In this document: positions 5,767 through 12,796 of the stretch, in pieces
How positions within the stretch are numbered: position 1 is the stretch's first letter
Layout of the letters: the number at the start of each line of letters is the position of its first letter
From: CAZWUW01 sp964636895
GTDB lineage: Bacteria > Bacillota > Thermincolia > Thermincolales > CAZWUW01
Length of the DNA stretch: 12,796 nucleotides
Assembly (NCBI GenBank): GCA_964636895.1
Contig: CAZWUW010000080.1
Span: 1-12,796 of the forward strand
Direction: 5' to 3'
Made by a program: the position numbers and the translations under genes
The notes under the pieces: generated by a model
The model's input: only the letters and a program-made list of their open reading frames with translations
What the model was told of the DNA's origin: nothing
The model's database searches: none

Positions 5767-8700
5767 TTGTTGGATGTAAATAATTTTGACCGGATGAGAA
5801 TCGGTTTGGCTTCACCGGAACTGATCCTGGAATGGTCCAGCGGCGAGGTAAAAAAACCCGAAACTATCAATTACCGCACTTTGAAACCAGAACGGGACGG
5901 GCTTTTCTGTGAGCGGATTTTTGGACCGACCCGGGACTGGGAGTGTCACTGCGGCAAATATAAGCGTGTACGCTATAAGGGCATCGTTTGTGATCGCTGC
6001 GGGGTTGAAGTTACCCGGTCAAAGGTGAGGCGTGAGCGGCTGGGTCATATTGAGCTGGCGGCACCGGTTTCGCATATTTGGTATTTTAAAGGGATACCCA
6101 GCCGGATGGGGTTACTGTTGGATATGTCACCCCGATCCCTGGAAAAAGTGCTTTACTTTGTGTCTTATATTGTTATTGATGCGGGCGATACGCCGCTGAT
6201 GAAAAAGCAGTTGTTGACGGAAACCGAGTACCGGGAATACCGGGAGAAATATGGTAATTTATTTAAGGCTGGTATGGGTGCCGAAGCTATCAAAAAACTT
6301 CTGGAGGAAATAAACCTCGAAGAATTGTCTAAAGAGCTTCGACAGGAACTTAAGGAAGTTAGTGGCCAGCGAAAGATTAGGGCTATCAGAAGACTGGAAG
6401 TGGTTGAAGCCTTCCGGAAGTCAGGCAACCGCCCCGAATGGATGGTCATGGACGTTGTGCCGGTAATTCCGCCAGAACTGCGGCCAATGGTACAGTTGGA
6501 CGGCGGCCGGTTTGCCACCTCGGATTTAAATGATCTTTATCGTCGGGTTATCAACCGGAACAACCGGTTAAAAAGACTTTTGGACCTTGGCGCACCGGAT
6601 ATAATTGTCCGTAATGAAAAGCGTATGCTGCAAGAAGCAGTTGATGCGCTAATAGATAACGGGCGCCGCGGCCGCCCAGTCACCGGGCCGGGCAACCGCC
6701 CGCTGAAGTCGTTGAGCGACATGCTGAAAGGGAAACAGGGCCGGTTTCGCCAAAATTTGTTAGGGAAACGGGTAGACTATTCCGGTCGTTCCGTTATTGT
6801 AGTAGGGCCTGAGTTGCTTTTACACCAGTGCGGACTGCCTAAGGAAATGGCGCTGGAATTGTTTAAACCGTTTGTGATGAAGAAACTTGTGAATGACGGA
6901 CATGCCCATAATATCAAGAGCGCCAAACGGATGGTGGAAAGGGTGCGTCATGAGGTATGGGATGTTCTGGAAGAAGTGATTAAGGAGCACCCGGTATTGT
7001 TAAACCGTGCGCCTACACTGCACCGGTTGGGCATTCAGGCTTTTGAACCGGTCCTGGTGGAAGGCCGGGCCATCCAGATTCATCCTATGGTTTGTACAGC
7101 GTATAACGCAGATTTTGACGGGGATCAGATGGCCGTGCACGTTCCTTTGTCCGCTGAAGCCCAGGCGGAAGCGCGGTTGCTGATGTTGTCCGCTCATAAC
7201 ATATTGAACCCCAAAGATGGCCGACCGGTGGCAATTCCTACCCAGGATATGGTTTTGGGTTGTTATTACCTGACCTTGGAAAGAGCCGGGGTCAAGGGTG
7301 AGGGTATGGTTTTCTGCAGTGCTGAAGAGGCTTTGTTGGCTTACCGGACAGGGGCGGCTGGACTCCACGCCCGGGTTAAGGTGAGACGCCCAGATGGGAC
7401 TTTGTTGGAGACTACTGTAGGCCGGACGATTTTCAATGAAGCCATTCCGCCGGAAATTGGTTATATAAATGAAGTGTCCACTAAAAAGGTGCTAGGCAAT
7501 ATTGTGGCTAAATGTTATCGTGATCAGGGCTATGCTGCTACGGCAGACCTGCTGGACGGGCTGAAGAAACTGGGTTACACATATGCTACCAGGGCAGGTA
7601 TAACAATTGGTATCTCGGACATCACAATTCCGAGCCAGAAGAAGGAAATTTTGGTAGGGGCGGAAAAGAATGTTGAGCAGGTGGAAATTCAGTACCGCCG
7701 CGGTTTGATTACAGAAGAAGAGCGTTATCAAAAGGTTATCGGTATCTGGAATGATGCTACTGAGAGGGTTACCAGCGCTTTGTTGGCAACGCTGGATAAG
7801 TTTAATCCGGTATATATGATGGCAACATCCGGTGCCCGGGGGAATATTCAGCAAATCCGTCAGTTGGCAGGGATGCGGGGACTGATGGCTGACCCGTCCG
7901 GTCGGATTATTGACCTGCCGATTAAAGCCAACTTCCGGGAGGGGTTAACTGTACTGGAATACTTCATTTCCACGCATGGTGCCCGGAAGGGCTTGGCTGA
8001 TACCGCATTGCGGACAGCTGACTCCGGTTATCTGACCCGGCGGCTGGTAGACGTGGCCCAGGATGTTATTGTTCGGGAAGAAGACTGCGGTACTACGAGT
8101 GGTATTGTGGTGGAAGAAATCAAAGATGGGTCTGAATCTATTGAAAATTTGGTTGATCGGATAATTGGCCGGATTGCCGCTGATACCATTACTCATCCGG
8201 AAACAGGTGAAGTATTGGCAGAGGCTAATGAAGAAATAACAGAAGGTCAGGGCGAAAGTATTATTCAGTCCGGGATAACTAAAGTTAAAATAAAATCTGT
8301 GCTGACTTGTAAAACCAGATATGGGGTTTGTAAAAAGTGCTATGGACGCAACCTGGCTACCGGCCGGCAGGTGGATATCGGAGAAGCGGTTGGCATTATT
8401 GCCGCTCAGTCCATCGGGGAACCGGGTACTCAGTTAACTATGCGGACTTTCCATACCGGCGGTGTAGCCGGGGATGATATTACCCAGGGTCTACCCCGGG
8501 TCGAGGAACTGTTTGAGGCCAGAAAACCGAAGGGCCAGGCTGTTATTACTGAAATTGACGGTGGCGTGAAGATGCAGGAAGTGAAGGGCCGCCGGGAAAT
8601 TGAAATTTCCAATGACAGTGGGGATCGACATGTATATCAAGTGCCCTATGGCGCCAGGTTGAAAGTCAGAGACGGTGAAACGGTGGCTGCCGGTGATGAA

Positions 8701-9228
8701 CTTACCGAGGGCTCGGTTAACCCCCATGACATGTTGAAAATTAAAGGGCTTAAGGGCGTTCAGGTCTATTTGGTGCATGAGGTGCAGCGGGTTTACCGGC
8801 TGCAGGGTGTGGATATTAATGATAAACATATTGAGGTTATGGTTAGGCAGATGCTTAGGAAGGTTAAAGTGGAAGACCCCGGTGATACTGAATTATTGCC
8901 GGGCGGCCTGATTGACATTTTTGATTTCGAGGAAGAAAATGTCAAGGTGATTGCGTCGGGTGGCCAGCCGGCCACAGCCCGACCGGTATTGCTGGGGATT
9001 ACGAAGGCCTCATTGGCGACGGATTCTTTCTTGTCGGCAGCTTCCTTCCAAGAAACAACCCGGGTCTTGACGGAAGCCGCAATCAAAGGAAAGATGGATC
9101 CGCTGCTGGGGTTAAAGGAGAATGTGATTATCGGTAAACTGGTACCTGCCGGAACAGGCATGTCCCGTTACCGGAACATAAAAATACTTCCCAATCCCGG
9201 GGAAGTGAATTTTAACACTGTTGAGTAG
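5767..9228 (+). CDS. rpoC: DNA-directed RNA polymerase subunit beta'
   Basis: A 1153-residue beta' subunit with no break and no large lineage-specific insertion. The N-terminal zinc site is C60, C62, C75 and C78. The active-site motif NADFDGD spans 447-453, with Mg-binding aspartates D449, D451 and D453. The second zinc site is C774, C848, C855 and C858. AAQSIGEPGTQLTMRTFHTG (879-898) leads into the trigger loop. The start is a TTG: tandem TTG codons lie at 5767 and 5770, after AAGGGAGAGAGG (5752-5763), and either may be used. The resulting start, MLDVNNFDRMRIGLASPE, agrees with the family, and no ATG fits, since the next Met is residue 10. The gene is cotranscribed with rpoB. No terminator is visible after its TAG stop; a new promoter begins 11 nt later. 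Confidence 0.99.
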   Translation: MLDVNNFDRMRIGLASPELILEWSSGEVKKPETINYRTLKPERDGLFCERIFGPTRDWECHCGKYKRVRYKGIVCDRCGVEVTRSKVRRERLGHIELAAPVSHIWYFKGIPSRMGLLLDMSPRSLEKVLYFVSYIVIDAGDTPLMKKQLLTETEYREYREKYGNLFKAGMGAEAIKKLLEEINLEELSKELRQELKEVSGQRKIRAIRRLEVVEAFRKSGNRPEWMVMDVVPVIPPELRPMVQLDGGRFATSDLNDLYRRVINRNNRLKRLLDLGAPDIIVRNEKRMLQEAVDALIDNGRRGRPVTGPGNRPLKSLSDMLKGKQGRFRQNLLGKRVDYSGRSVIVVGPELLLHQCGLPKEMALELFKPFVMKKLVNDGHAHNIKSAKRMVERVRHEVWDVLEEVIKEHPVLLNRAPTLHRLGIQAFEPVLVEGRAIQIHPMVCTAYNADFDGDQMAVHVPLSAEAQAEARLLMLSAHNILNPKDGRPVAIPTQDMVLGCYYLTLERAGVKGEGMVFCSAEEALLAYRTGAAGLHARVKVRRPDGTLLETTVGRTIFNEAIPPEIGYINEVSTKKVLGNIVAKCYRDQGYAATADLLDGLKKLGYTYATRAGITIGISDITIPSQKKEILVGAEKNVEQVEIQYRRGLITEEERYQKVIGIWNDATERVTSALLATLDKFNPVYMMATSGARGNIQQIRQLAGMRGLMADPSGRIIDLPIKANFREGLTVLEYFISTHGARKGLADTALRTADSGYLTRRLVDVAQDVIVREEDCGTTSGIVVEEIKDGSESIENLVDRIIGRIAADTITHPETGEVLAEANEEITEGQGESIIQSGITKVKIKSVLTCKTRYGVCKKCYGRNLATGRQVDIGEAVGIIAAQSIGEPGTQLTMRTFHTGGVAGDDITQGLPRVEELFEARKPKGQAVITEIDGGVKMQEVKGRREIEISNDSGDRHVYQVPYGARLKVRDGETVAAGDELTEGSVNPHDMLKIKGLKGVQVYLVHEVQRVYRLQGVDINDKHIEVMVRQMLRKVKVEDPGDTELLPGGLIDIFDFEEENVKVIASGGQPATARPVLLGITKASLATDSFLSAASFQETTRVLTEAAIKGKMDPLLGLKENVIIGKLVPAGTGMSRYRNIKILPNPGEVNFNTVE

Positions 9229-9239
9229 TATTTATATTC

Positions 9240-9268
9240 TTGACAGCGTATGGTAAAAATGCTATCAT
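9240..9268 (+). promoter_or_regulatory. Promoter of the rplGB-rpsL-rpsG-fusA-tuf unit
   Basis: A perfect TTGACA (9240-9245), a 17-nt spacer and TATCAT (9263-9268, five of six consensus). Transcription would start near 9275, 30 nt before the rplGB start codon. It begins just after the rpoC stop, with no terminator between, so the translation genes can be expressed both by read-through from rpoBC and independently. Confidence 0.82.
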
Positions 9269-9304
9269 ATAAAAGTGTCTGAATTCCTGAGAGGAGGACT
9301 TGGC

Positions 9305-9553
9305 GTGCCTTTAACCGGTTTGCAGGGTGCCAAAAAGAAAATTGTTGGTGCTAAACAGACTATAAAGGCTATTGACAAGGGCCTGGCTAAAAAAGTTTTT
9401 ATTGCTGCGGATGCAGAAAACCGAGTTACCGGACCAATTATTGAATTGTGTCGTGAAAAGGGTATTGATGTGGTGACGGCTGAGTCCATGAAAGATTTAG
9501 GCAAGGCTTGTAATATTGAGGTAGGCTGTGCTGTAGCAGCTTTGCTGGAATAA
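9305..9553 (+). CDS. rplGB: L7Ae-family ribosomal/K-turn RNA-binding protein
   Basis: An 82-residue protein of the L7Ae/L30e/S12e/Gadd45 fold, equivalent to B. subtilis YbxF (RplGB), whose gene lies at the same place between rpoC and rpsL. Members of this bacterial group bind kink-turn RNA; their cellular role is not well settled. Visible features are the basic N-terminus (GAKKKIVGAKQTIKAI), AKKVFIAADAENRVTGPI, and a C-terminal IEVGCAVAALLE. I chose the GTG at 9305 because AGGAGG (9292-9297) lies 7 nt upstream. An in-frame GTG at 9275 would coincide with the predicted transcription start and give an atypical N-terminus containing translated ribosome-binding sequence. It is the first gene of the rpsL-rpsG-fusA-tuf unit. 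Confidence 0.92.
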   Translation: MPLTGLQGAKKKIVGAKQTIKAIDKGLAKKVFIAADAENRVTGPIIELCREKGIDVVTAESMKDLGKACNIEVGCAVAALLE

Positions 9554-9570
9554 CCGTATAGTCTGCGTTT

Positions 9571-9629
9571 AAGGGTGCAAAACAGATACCGGTTTTGACT
9601 TTGCCCCTTACGGATTCGTAAGGGGCAAA
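9571..9629 (+). promoter_or_regulatory. Candidate attenuator with two exclusive hairpins between rplGB and rpsL
   Basis: TTTGCCCCTTACG (9600-9612) forms a perfect 13-bp stem with CGTAAGGGGCAAA (9617-9629), loop GATT. The same left arm (TTTGCCCCTT, 9600-9609) is complementary to upstream AAGGGTGCAAA (9571-9581) over 10 bp with one bulged T (9576). The two pairings exclude each other. A smaller hairpin, CAAAAC/GTTTTG (9578-9583 with 9592-9597), also overlaps the upstream segment. After the 13-bp stem comes TGATTTTAATAAATT, a poor T-tract, so termination would be weak or the stem may work another way. The complementarity is seen directly; a switching role is inferred. Confidence 0.55.
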
Positions 9630-9671
9630 TGATTTTAATAAATTGTAATTTTAAGGAAGGAGGTGCGTTTT

Positions 9672-10049
9672 ATGCCTACGATTAGCCAATTAGTGCGCAA
9701 GAGAAGGGAAGTACTGGCCAAAAAGTCCAATGCTCCAGCCCTCAAAGAGTCTCCTCAGAAAAGAGGGGTTTGCACCCGGGTATATACCACCACGCCGAAG
9801 AAGCCTAATTCTGCGCTGCGGAAAGTAGCCAGGGTTAGATTAACCAATGGTATCGAAATTACCGCTTATATTCCAGGTATTGGTCACAATTTGCAGGAAC
9901 ACTCTGTGGTGTTGGTTCGGGGTGGCCGGGTCAAGGATTTGCCGGGTGTCAGATATCATATTGTTAGGGGCGCGCTGGATACCGCCGGTGTGCAAAATAG
10001 AAACCAGGGCCGTTCTAAATATGGTGCGAAGAGACCGAAAGCCAAGTAA
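9672..10049 (+). CDS. rpsL: 30S ribosomal protein S12
   Basis: A 125-residue S12 of usual length, the only protein at the decoding centre on the interface side of the small subunit. It takes part in tRNA selection. Conserved stretches are PTISQLVRK, QKRGVCTRVYTTTPKKPNSA (29-48), GHNLQEHSVVLVRGGRVKDL (71-90) and the C-terminal RSKYGAKRPK. K43 and K88, the two classical streptomycin-resistance positions, are lysine, so the protein is of the sensitive type. D89, the residue methylthiolated by RimO in some bacteria, is present. The ATG at 9672 has GGAGG (9659-9663) 8 nt upstream; a GTG at 9663 in frame lies inside the ribosome-binding site and is rejected. rpsG follows after 73 nt, in which I see no further element. 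Confidence 0.99.
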   Translation: MPTISQLVRKRREVLAKKSNAPALKESPQKRGVCTRVYTTTPKKPNSALRKVARVRLTNGIEITAYIPGIGHNLQEHSVVLVRGGRVKDLPGVRYHIVRGALDTAGVQNRNQGRSKYGAKRPKAK

Positions 10050-10122
10050 TTCCGTTTCACTAATATAGTATGATATTTTCTGTTAGCATATGATTAGAGA
10101 TTGGTACAAAGGGGGGAAAAGA

Positions 10123-10596
10123 ATGCCCAGAAGAGGTTTTATTGGAAAAAGAGAGGTTCTGGCTGACCCGATTTATAAAAGCAAAGTTCTTACTAAGTTG
10201 ATTAACCAGGTGATGCTGGATGGTAAGCGCAGCATTGCTGAAAGCGTTTGCTACAAGGCTTTTGCCATTGCCGAGGAAAAAACCGGAAAACCGGCCATGG
10301 AAATTTTCGAAGCAGCTATGAAAAACATTATGCCCGTATTGGAAGTAAAGGCCCGTCGGGTGGGTGGGGCCAACTATCAGGTGCCTATAGAAGTACGTCC
10401 CGATCGTCGGCAAACATTAGGTTTGCGTTGGTTGGTAGCGTTTGCTCGCAAGCGTGGTGGTGAAAAAACACTGGAAGAAAAATTGGCTGCGGAGGTTATG
10501 GACGCTGCTAATAATACCGGTGGCGCAGTGAAGAAAAAAGACGATACGCATAAAATGGCTGAGGCCAATAAGGCGTTTGCCCATTACAGATGGTAA
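10123..10596 (+). CDS. rpsG: 30S ribosomal protein S7
   Basis: A 157-residue S7, within one residue of the family norm. S7 starts assembly of the small-subunit head by binding the 3' domain of 16S rRNA and lies by the E site. The sequence starts MPRRGFIGKREVLADPIY, carries the conserved KARRVGGANYQVPIEVRPDR segment (about 79-98) that includes part of the beta-hairpin, and ends KAFAHYRW. The ATG at 10123 is preceded by AGGGGGG (10110-10116) at 6 nt. An in-frame ATG at 10090 lacks a ribosome-binding site and would add an unusual leader containing the translated site. fusA starts 40 nt downstream, in the usual str-operon order. Confidence 0.99.
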   Translation: MPRRGFIGKREVLADPIYKSKVLTKLINQVMLDGKRSIAESVCYKAFAIAEEKTGKPAMEIFEAAMKNIMPVLEVKARRVGGANYQVPIEVRPDRRQTLGLRWLVAFARKRGGEKTLEEKLAAEVMDAANNTGGAVKKKDDTHKMAEANKAFAHYRW

Positions 10597-10636
10597 TGCA
10601 TCTTATTCACCTCAAGGTAGAAAGGGGGAAAGAATT

Positions 10637-12712
10637 GTGGCTAGACAATTCAGTTTAGAAAAAACACGTAATATTGGTATTATGGCCCATATTGACGCCG
10701 GTAAAACAACAACCACGGAGCGTATTCTGTTTTATACAGGCCGTGTGCACAGAATCGGTGAAGTGCATGACGGGGCAGCTACTATGGACTGGATGGTACA
10801 GGAGCAGGAGCGGGGCATAACTATTACCTCTGCTGCAACTACCTGTCAATGGCGAGGTCATCGAATCAATATTATAGATACACCTGGACACGTGGACTTT
10901 ACCGTTGAGGTGGAAAGATCACTCCGGGTTTTAGATGGAGCCGTAGCCGTATTTTGTTCCGTCGGCGGGGTGGAACCCCAGTCGGAAACCGTCTGGCGCC
11001 AGGCCGATAAGTACGGGGTACCAAGAATTGCTTTTATTAACAAGATGGACCGCATGGGCGCTGATTTCTTCAGGGGTATGAGCATGATTAAAGATAGGCT
11101 GGGTGCGAATCCGGTTGCGATTCAGATTCCTATCGGTGCTGAGGATCAATATAAAGGTATTATTGATCTGGTTACCATGAAGGCTAAGATTTACACTGAT
11201 GACCTGGGTACCCAGAGTGATATGGCCGATATTCCTGCAGATTTAGAGGAAATTGCTGCTGAATACCGAGAAAAACTTATAGAGGCGGTAGCCGAAACAG
11301 ATGAAGAGTTAACGATGAAGTACTTGGAGGGAGAAAGCCTTACGGAGGAAGAAATTCGTAATGGTATCAGAAAAGGAACCCTCACCGTTAAATTCACTCC
11401 TGTTATTTGTGGTTCTGCTTTTAAAAACAAAGGTGTACAGCCGCTGCTTGATGCAATAGTGGATTATATGCCTGCTCCGGTTGATGTGCCTGCTATCAAA
11501 GGTATTCATCCGGATACCGGTAATGAGGATCATAGAGAGGCCAGTGATGCGGAGCCGTTCGCTGCCTTGGCTTTTAAAATAATGGCTGACCCTTATGTTG
11601 GTAAACTGGCATTTTTCCGGGTATATTCCGGAGTACTAAAATCGGGTTCTTATGTTTACAACTCGACAAAAAACAAAAAAGAGCGGATTGGTCGTATTCT
11701 TCAGATGCATGCCAATCACCGGGAAGAGATTTCCGAGGTTTATACCGGTGATATTGCTTCCGCTGTGGGTCTTAAGGATACTACCACCGGTGATACATTA
11801 TGTGACGAAAAGAAGCCGATTATCTTGGAATCCATGGAGTTTCCGGAACCGGTTATTCATGTAGCAATTGAGCCGAAGACCAAAGCCGACCAGGAAAAAA
11901 TGGGAACAGCTTTACAGCGGTTATCTGAAGAGGATCCTACTTTCCGGATGCATACGGATCCGGAAACCGGCCAGACCATTATTTCCGGTATGGGTGAACT
12001 GCACCTGGAAATCATAGTTGACCGGATGATGCGGGAGTTTAAGGTTGATGCTAATGTTGGACGCCCACAGGTAGCCTACAAGGAGACTATCCGGAGTTCT
12101 GTTAAGGCTGAAGGTAAGTTTGTGCGCCAGTCCGGCGGTCGCGGTAAATACGGTCATGTTTGGATTGAGCTGGCGCCATTAGAGCCGGGTCAGGGCTTTG
12201 AGTTTGTCAATAAAATTGTTGGCGGCGTTGTGCCCAGAGAATATATTGCACCAGTTGAAGCCGGTATTAAAGAAGCAATGGAAAACGGAATTTTGGCCGG
12301 CTATCCGGCCCTCGATATCCGGGCTACCATTTTTGACGGTTCTTATCATGATGTGGACTCTTCCGAAATGGCTTTTAAAATAGCCGGTTCAATGGCCTTT
12401 AAAACCGCTGCCGCAAAAGCGAATCCGGTGATTCTGGAACCTATTATGAAGGTTGAAGTTAGGGTGCCTGAGGAATACATGGGTGATGTTATAGGTGATA
12501 TTAACTCTCGTCGCGGACGTATTGAGGGGATGGAAGCCCTGGGCAACGCCCAGGTAATCAAAGGGTATGTGCCGCTATCTGAAATGTTCGGTTATGCGAC
12601 AGACCTGCGTTCCGCTACCCAAGGCCGGGGGACTTATACCATGCAGTTTGTCCATTATGATGAAGTACCGAAAAATATTGCCGAAGGCATTATAGCTAAA
12701 CGGCAGGGTTAA
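10637..12712 (+). CDS. fusA: Elongation factor G
   Basis: A 691-residue translocation GTPase of normal length. The G domain shows G1 AHIDAGKT (17-24), G2 RGITI (59-63), G3 DTPGH (81-85, with catalytic H85), G4 NKMD (135-138) and G5 GSAFK (259-263). Domain IV contains SGGRGKYGH (499-507), and the tip loop GSYHDVDSSE carries H571, matching the histidine that enters the decoding site during translocation. The start is GTG at 10637, 8 nt after AGGGGG (10623-10628), giving MARQFSLEKTRNIGIMAHID. An upstream in-frame TTG at 10577 overlaps the rpsG end and would add 20 atypical residues, so it is rejected. EF-G acts on the L7/L12 stalk encoded at the left of this window. There is no sign of the second, ribosome-recycling or tetracycline-protection, EF-G type. 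Confidence 0.99.
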   Translation: MARQFSLEKTRNIGIMAHIDAGKTTTTERILFYTGRVHRIGEVHDGAATMDWMVQEQERGITITSAATTCQWRGHRINIIDTPGHVDFTVEVERSLRVLDGAVAVFCSVGGVEPQSETVWRQADKYGVPRIAFINKMDRMGADFFRGMSMIKDRLGANPVAIQIPIGAEDQYKGIIDLVTMKAKIYTDDLGTQSDMADIPADLEEIAAEYREKLIEAVAETDEELTMKYLEGESLTEEEIRNGIRKGTLTVKFTPVICGSAFKNKGVQPLLDAIVDYMPAPVDVPAIKGIHPDTGNEDHREASDAEPFAALAFKIMADPYVGKLAFFRVYSGVLKSGSYVYNSTKNKKERIGRILQMHANHREEISEVYTGDIASAVGLKDTTTGDTLCDEKKPIILESMEFPEPVIHVAIEPKTKADQEKMGTALQRLSEEDPTFRMHTDPETGQTIISGMGELHLEIIVDRMMREFKVDANVGRPQVAYKETIRSSVKAEGKFVRQSGGRGKYGHVWIELAPLEPGQGFEFVNKIVGGVVPREYIAPVEAGIKEAMENGILAGYPALDIRATIFDGSYHDVDSSEMAFKIAGSMAFKTAAAKANPVILEPIMKVEVRVPEEYMGDVIGDINSRRGRIEGMEALGNAQVIKGYVPLSEMFGYATDLRSATQGRGTYTMQFVHYDEVPKNIAEGIIAKRQG

Positions 12713-12761
12713 AGAAAATATAATTTATAATTACCTAAAAGTTTAAGGAGGAAAGATAAAA

Positions 12762-12796
12762 ATGGCAAAAGCAAAGTTTGAGCGTAACAAACCTCA
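12762..12796 (+). CDS. tuf: Elongation factor Tu, first 11 codons (cut by window end)
   Basis: ATG at 12762, 10 nt after AAGGAGG (12745-12751), begins MAKAKFERNKP, the typical N-terminus of bacterial EF-Tu, which delivers aminoacyl-tRNA to the ribosome. Its place 49 nt after fusA is the classical str-operon order. The intergenic stretch is AT-rich, and I see no promoter or terminator in it. Only the first 11 codons are present, so nothing more can be said about the protein. Confidence 0.93.
   Translation, partial: MAKAKFERNKP

Noticed and set aside
10577..10636. Upstream TTG start for fusA
   Set aside because: It overlaps rpsG and adds 20 residues absent from EF-G; GTG at 10637 has the correct ribosome-binding site and N-terminus.
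1..12796. CRISPR arrays, tRNA or rRNA genes, phage genes, toxin-antitoxin or defence systems
   Set aside because: No spaced direct repeats, cloverleaf or rRNA sequence, or accessory genes are visible; apart from the IS end the window is core genome.

Overview
The window is the core ribosomal-protein/RNA-polymerase cluster of a low-to-moderate GC Gram-positive bacterium, most likely of class Clostridia in the Desulfotomaculum/Pelotomaculum group (family Peptococcaceae in the broad sense). The evidence is the gene order rplJ-rplL-rpoB-rpoC-rplGB-rpsL-rpsG-fusA-tuf, the strong AGGAGG ribosome-binding sites, the textbook sigma-A promoters, the frequent TTG/GTG starts, the L7Ae-like gene between rpoC and rpsL, and the character of the RpoB and RpoC N-termini. 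The genus is inferred from memory of family sequences, not from a search.

Left end (1 to about 740): an AT-rich insertion-sequence end on the minus strand. It carries the first 196 codons of a DDE-type transposase that resembles the IS1634 family, with its own promoter and an upstream hairpin that looks like an insulator. It abuts the last ~28 codons of rplA (ribosomal protein L1) on the plus strand. The normal neighbour of rplJ is therefore interrupted by a mobile element. This is the main anomaly of the window.

Middle (834 to 9228): a near-perfect sigma-A promoter drives rplJ-rplL through an L10 leader RNA that ends in a strong intrinsic terminator, the known L10 autoregulation by attenuation. 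A second terminator follows rplL, then a new promoter and a long structured leader before rpoB and rpoC. RpoB and RpoC look complete. All catalytic and zinc-binding residues that I checked are present, and the rifampicin pocket is wild type for Firmicutes.

Right end (9240 to 12796): a third promoter directly after rpoC starts the unit rplGB-rpsL-rpsG-fusA-tuf (L7Ae-family K-turn protein, S12, S7, EF-G, EF-Tu; tuf is cut by the window end). A 13-bp hairpin lies between rplGB and rpsL. Its left arm can alternatively pair with a segment just upstream, so it is a candidate attenuator that I do not recognise as a described element.

Together the genes make the ribosomal stalk (L10, L7/L12), the polymerase large subunits, the decoding-centre proteins S12 and S7, and two elongation factors. 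The genes themselves are ordinary and highly conserved. What merits attention is the IS in rplA and the RNA-level regulation between the genes. I see no novel multi-gene system here.
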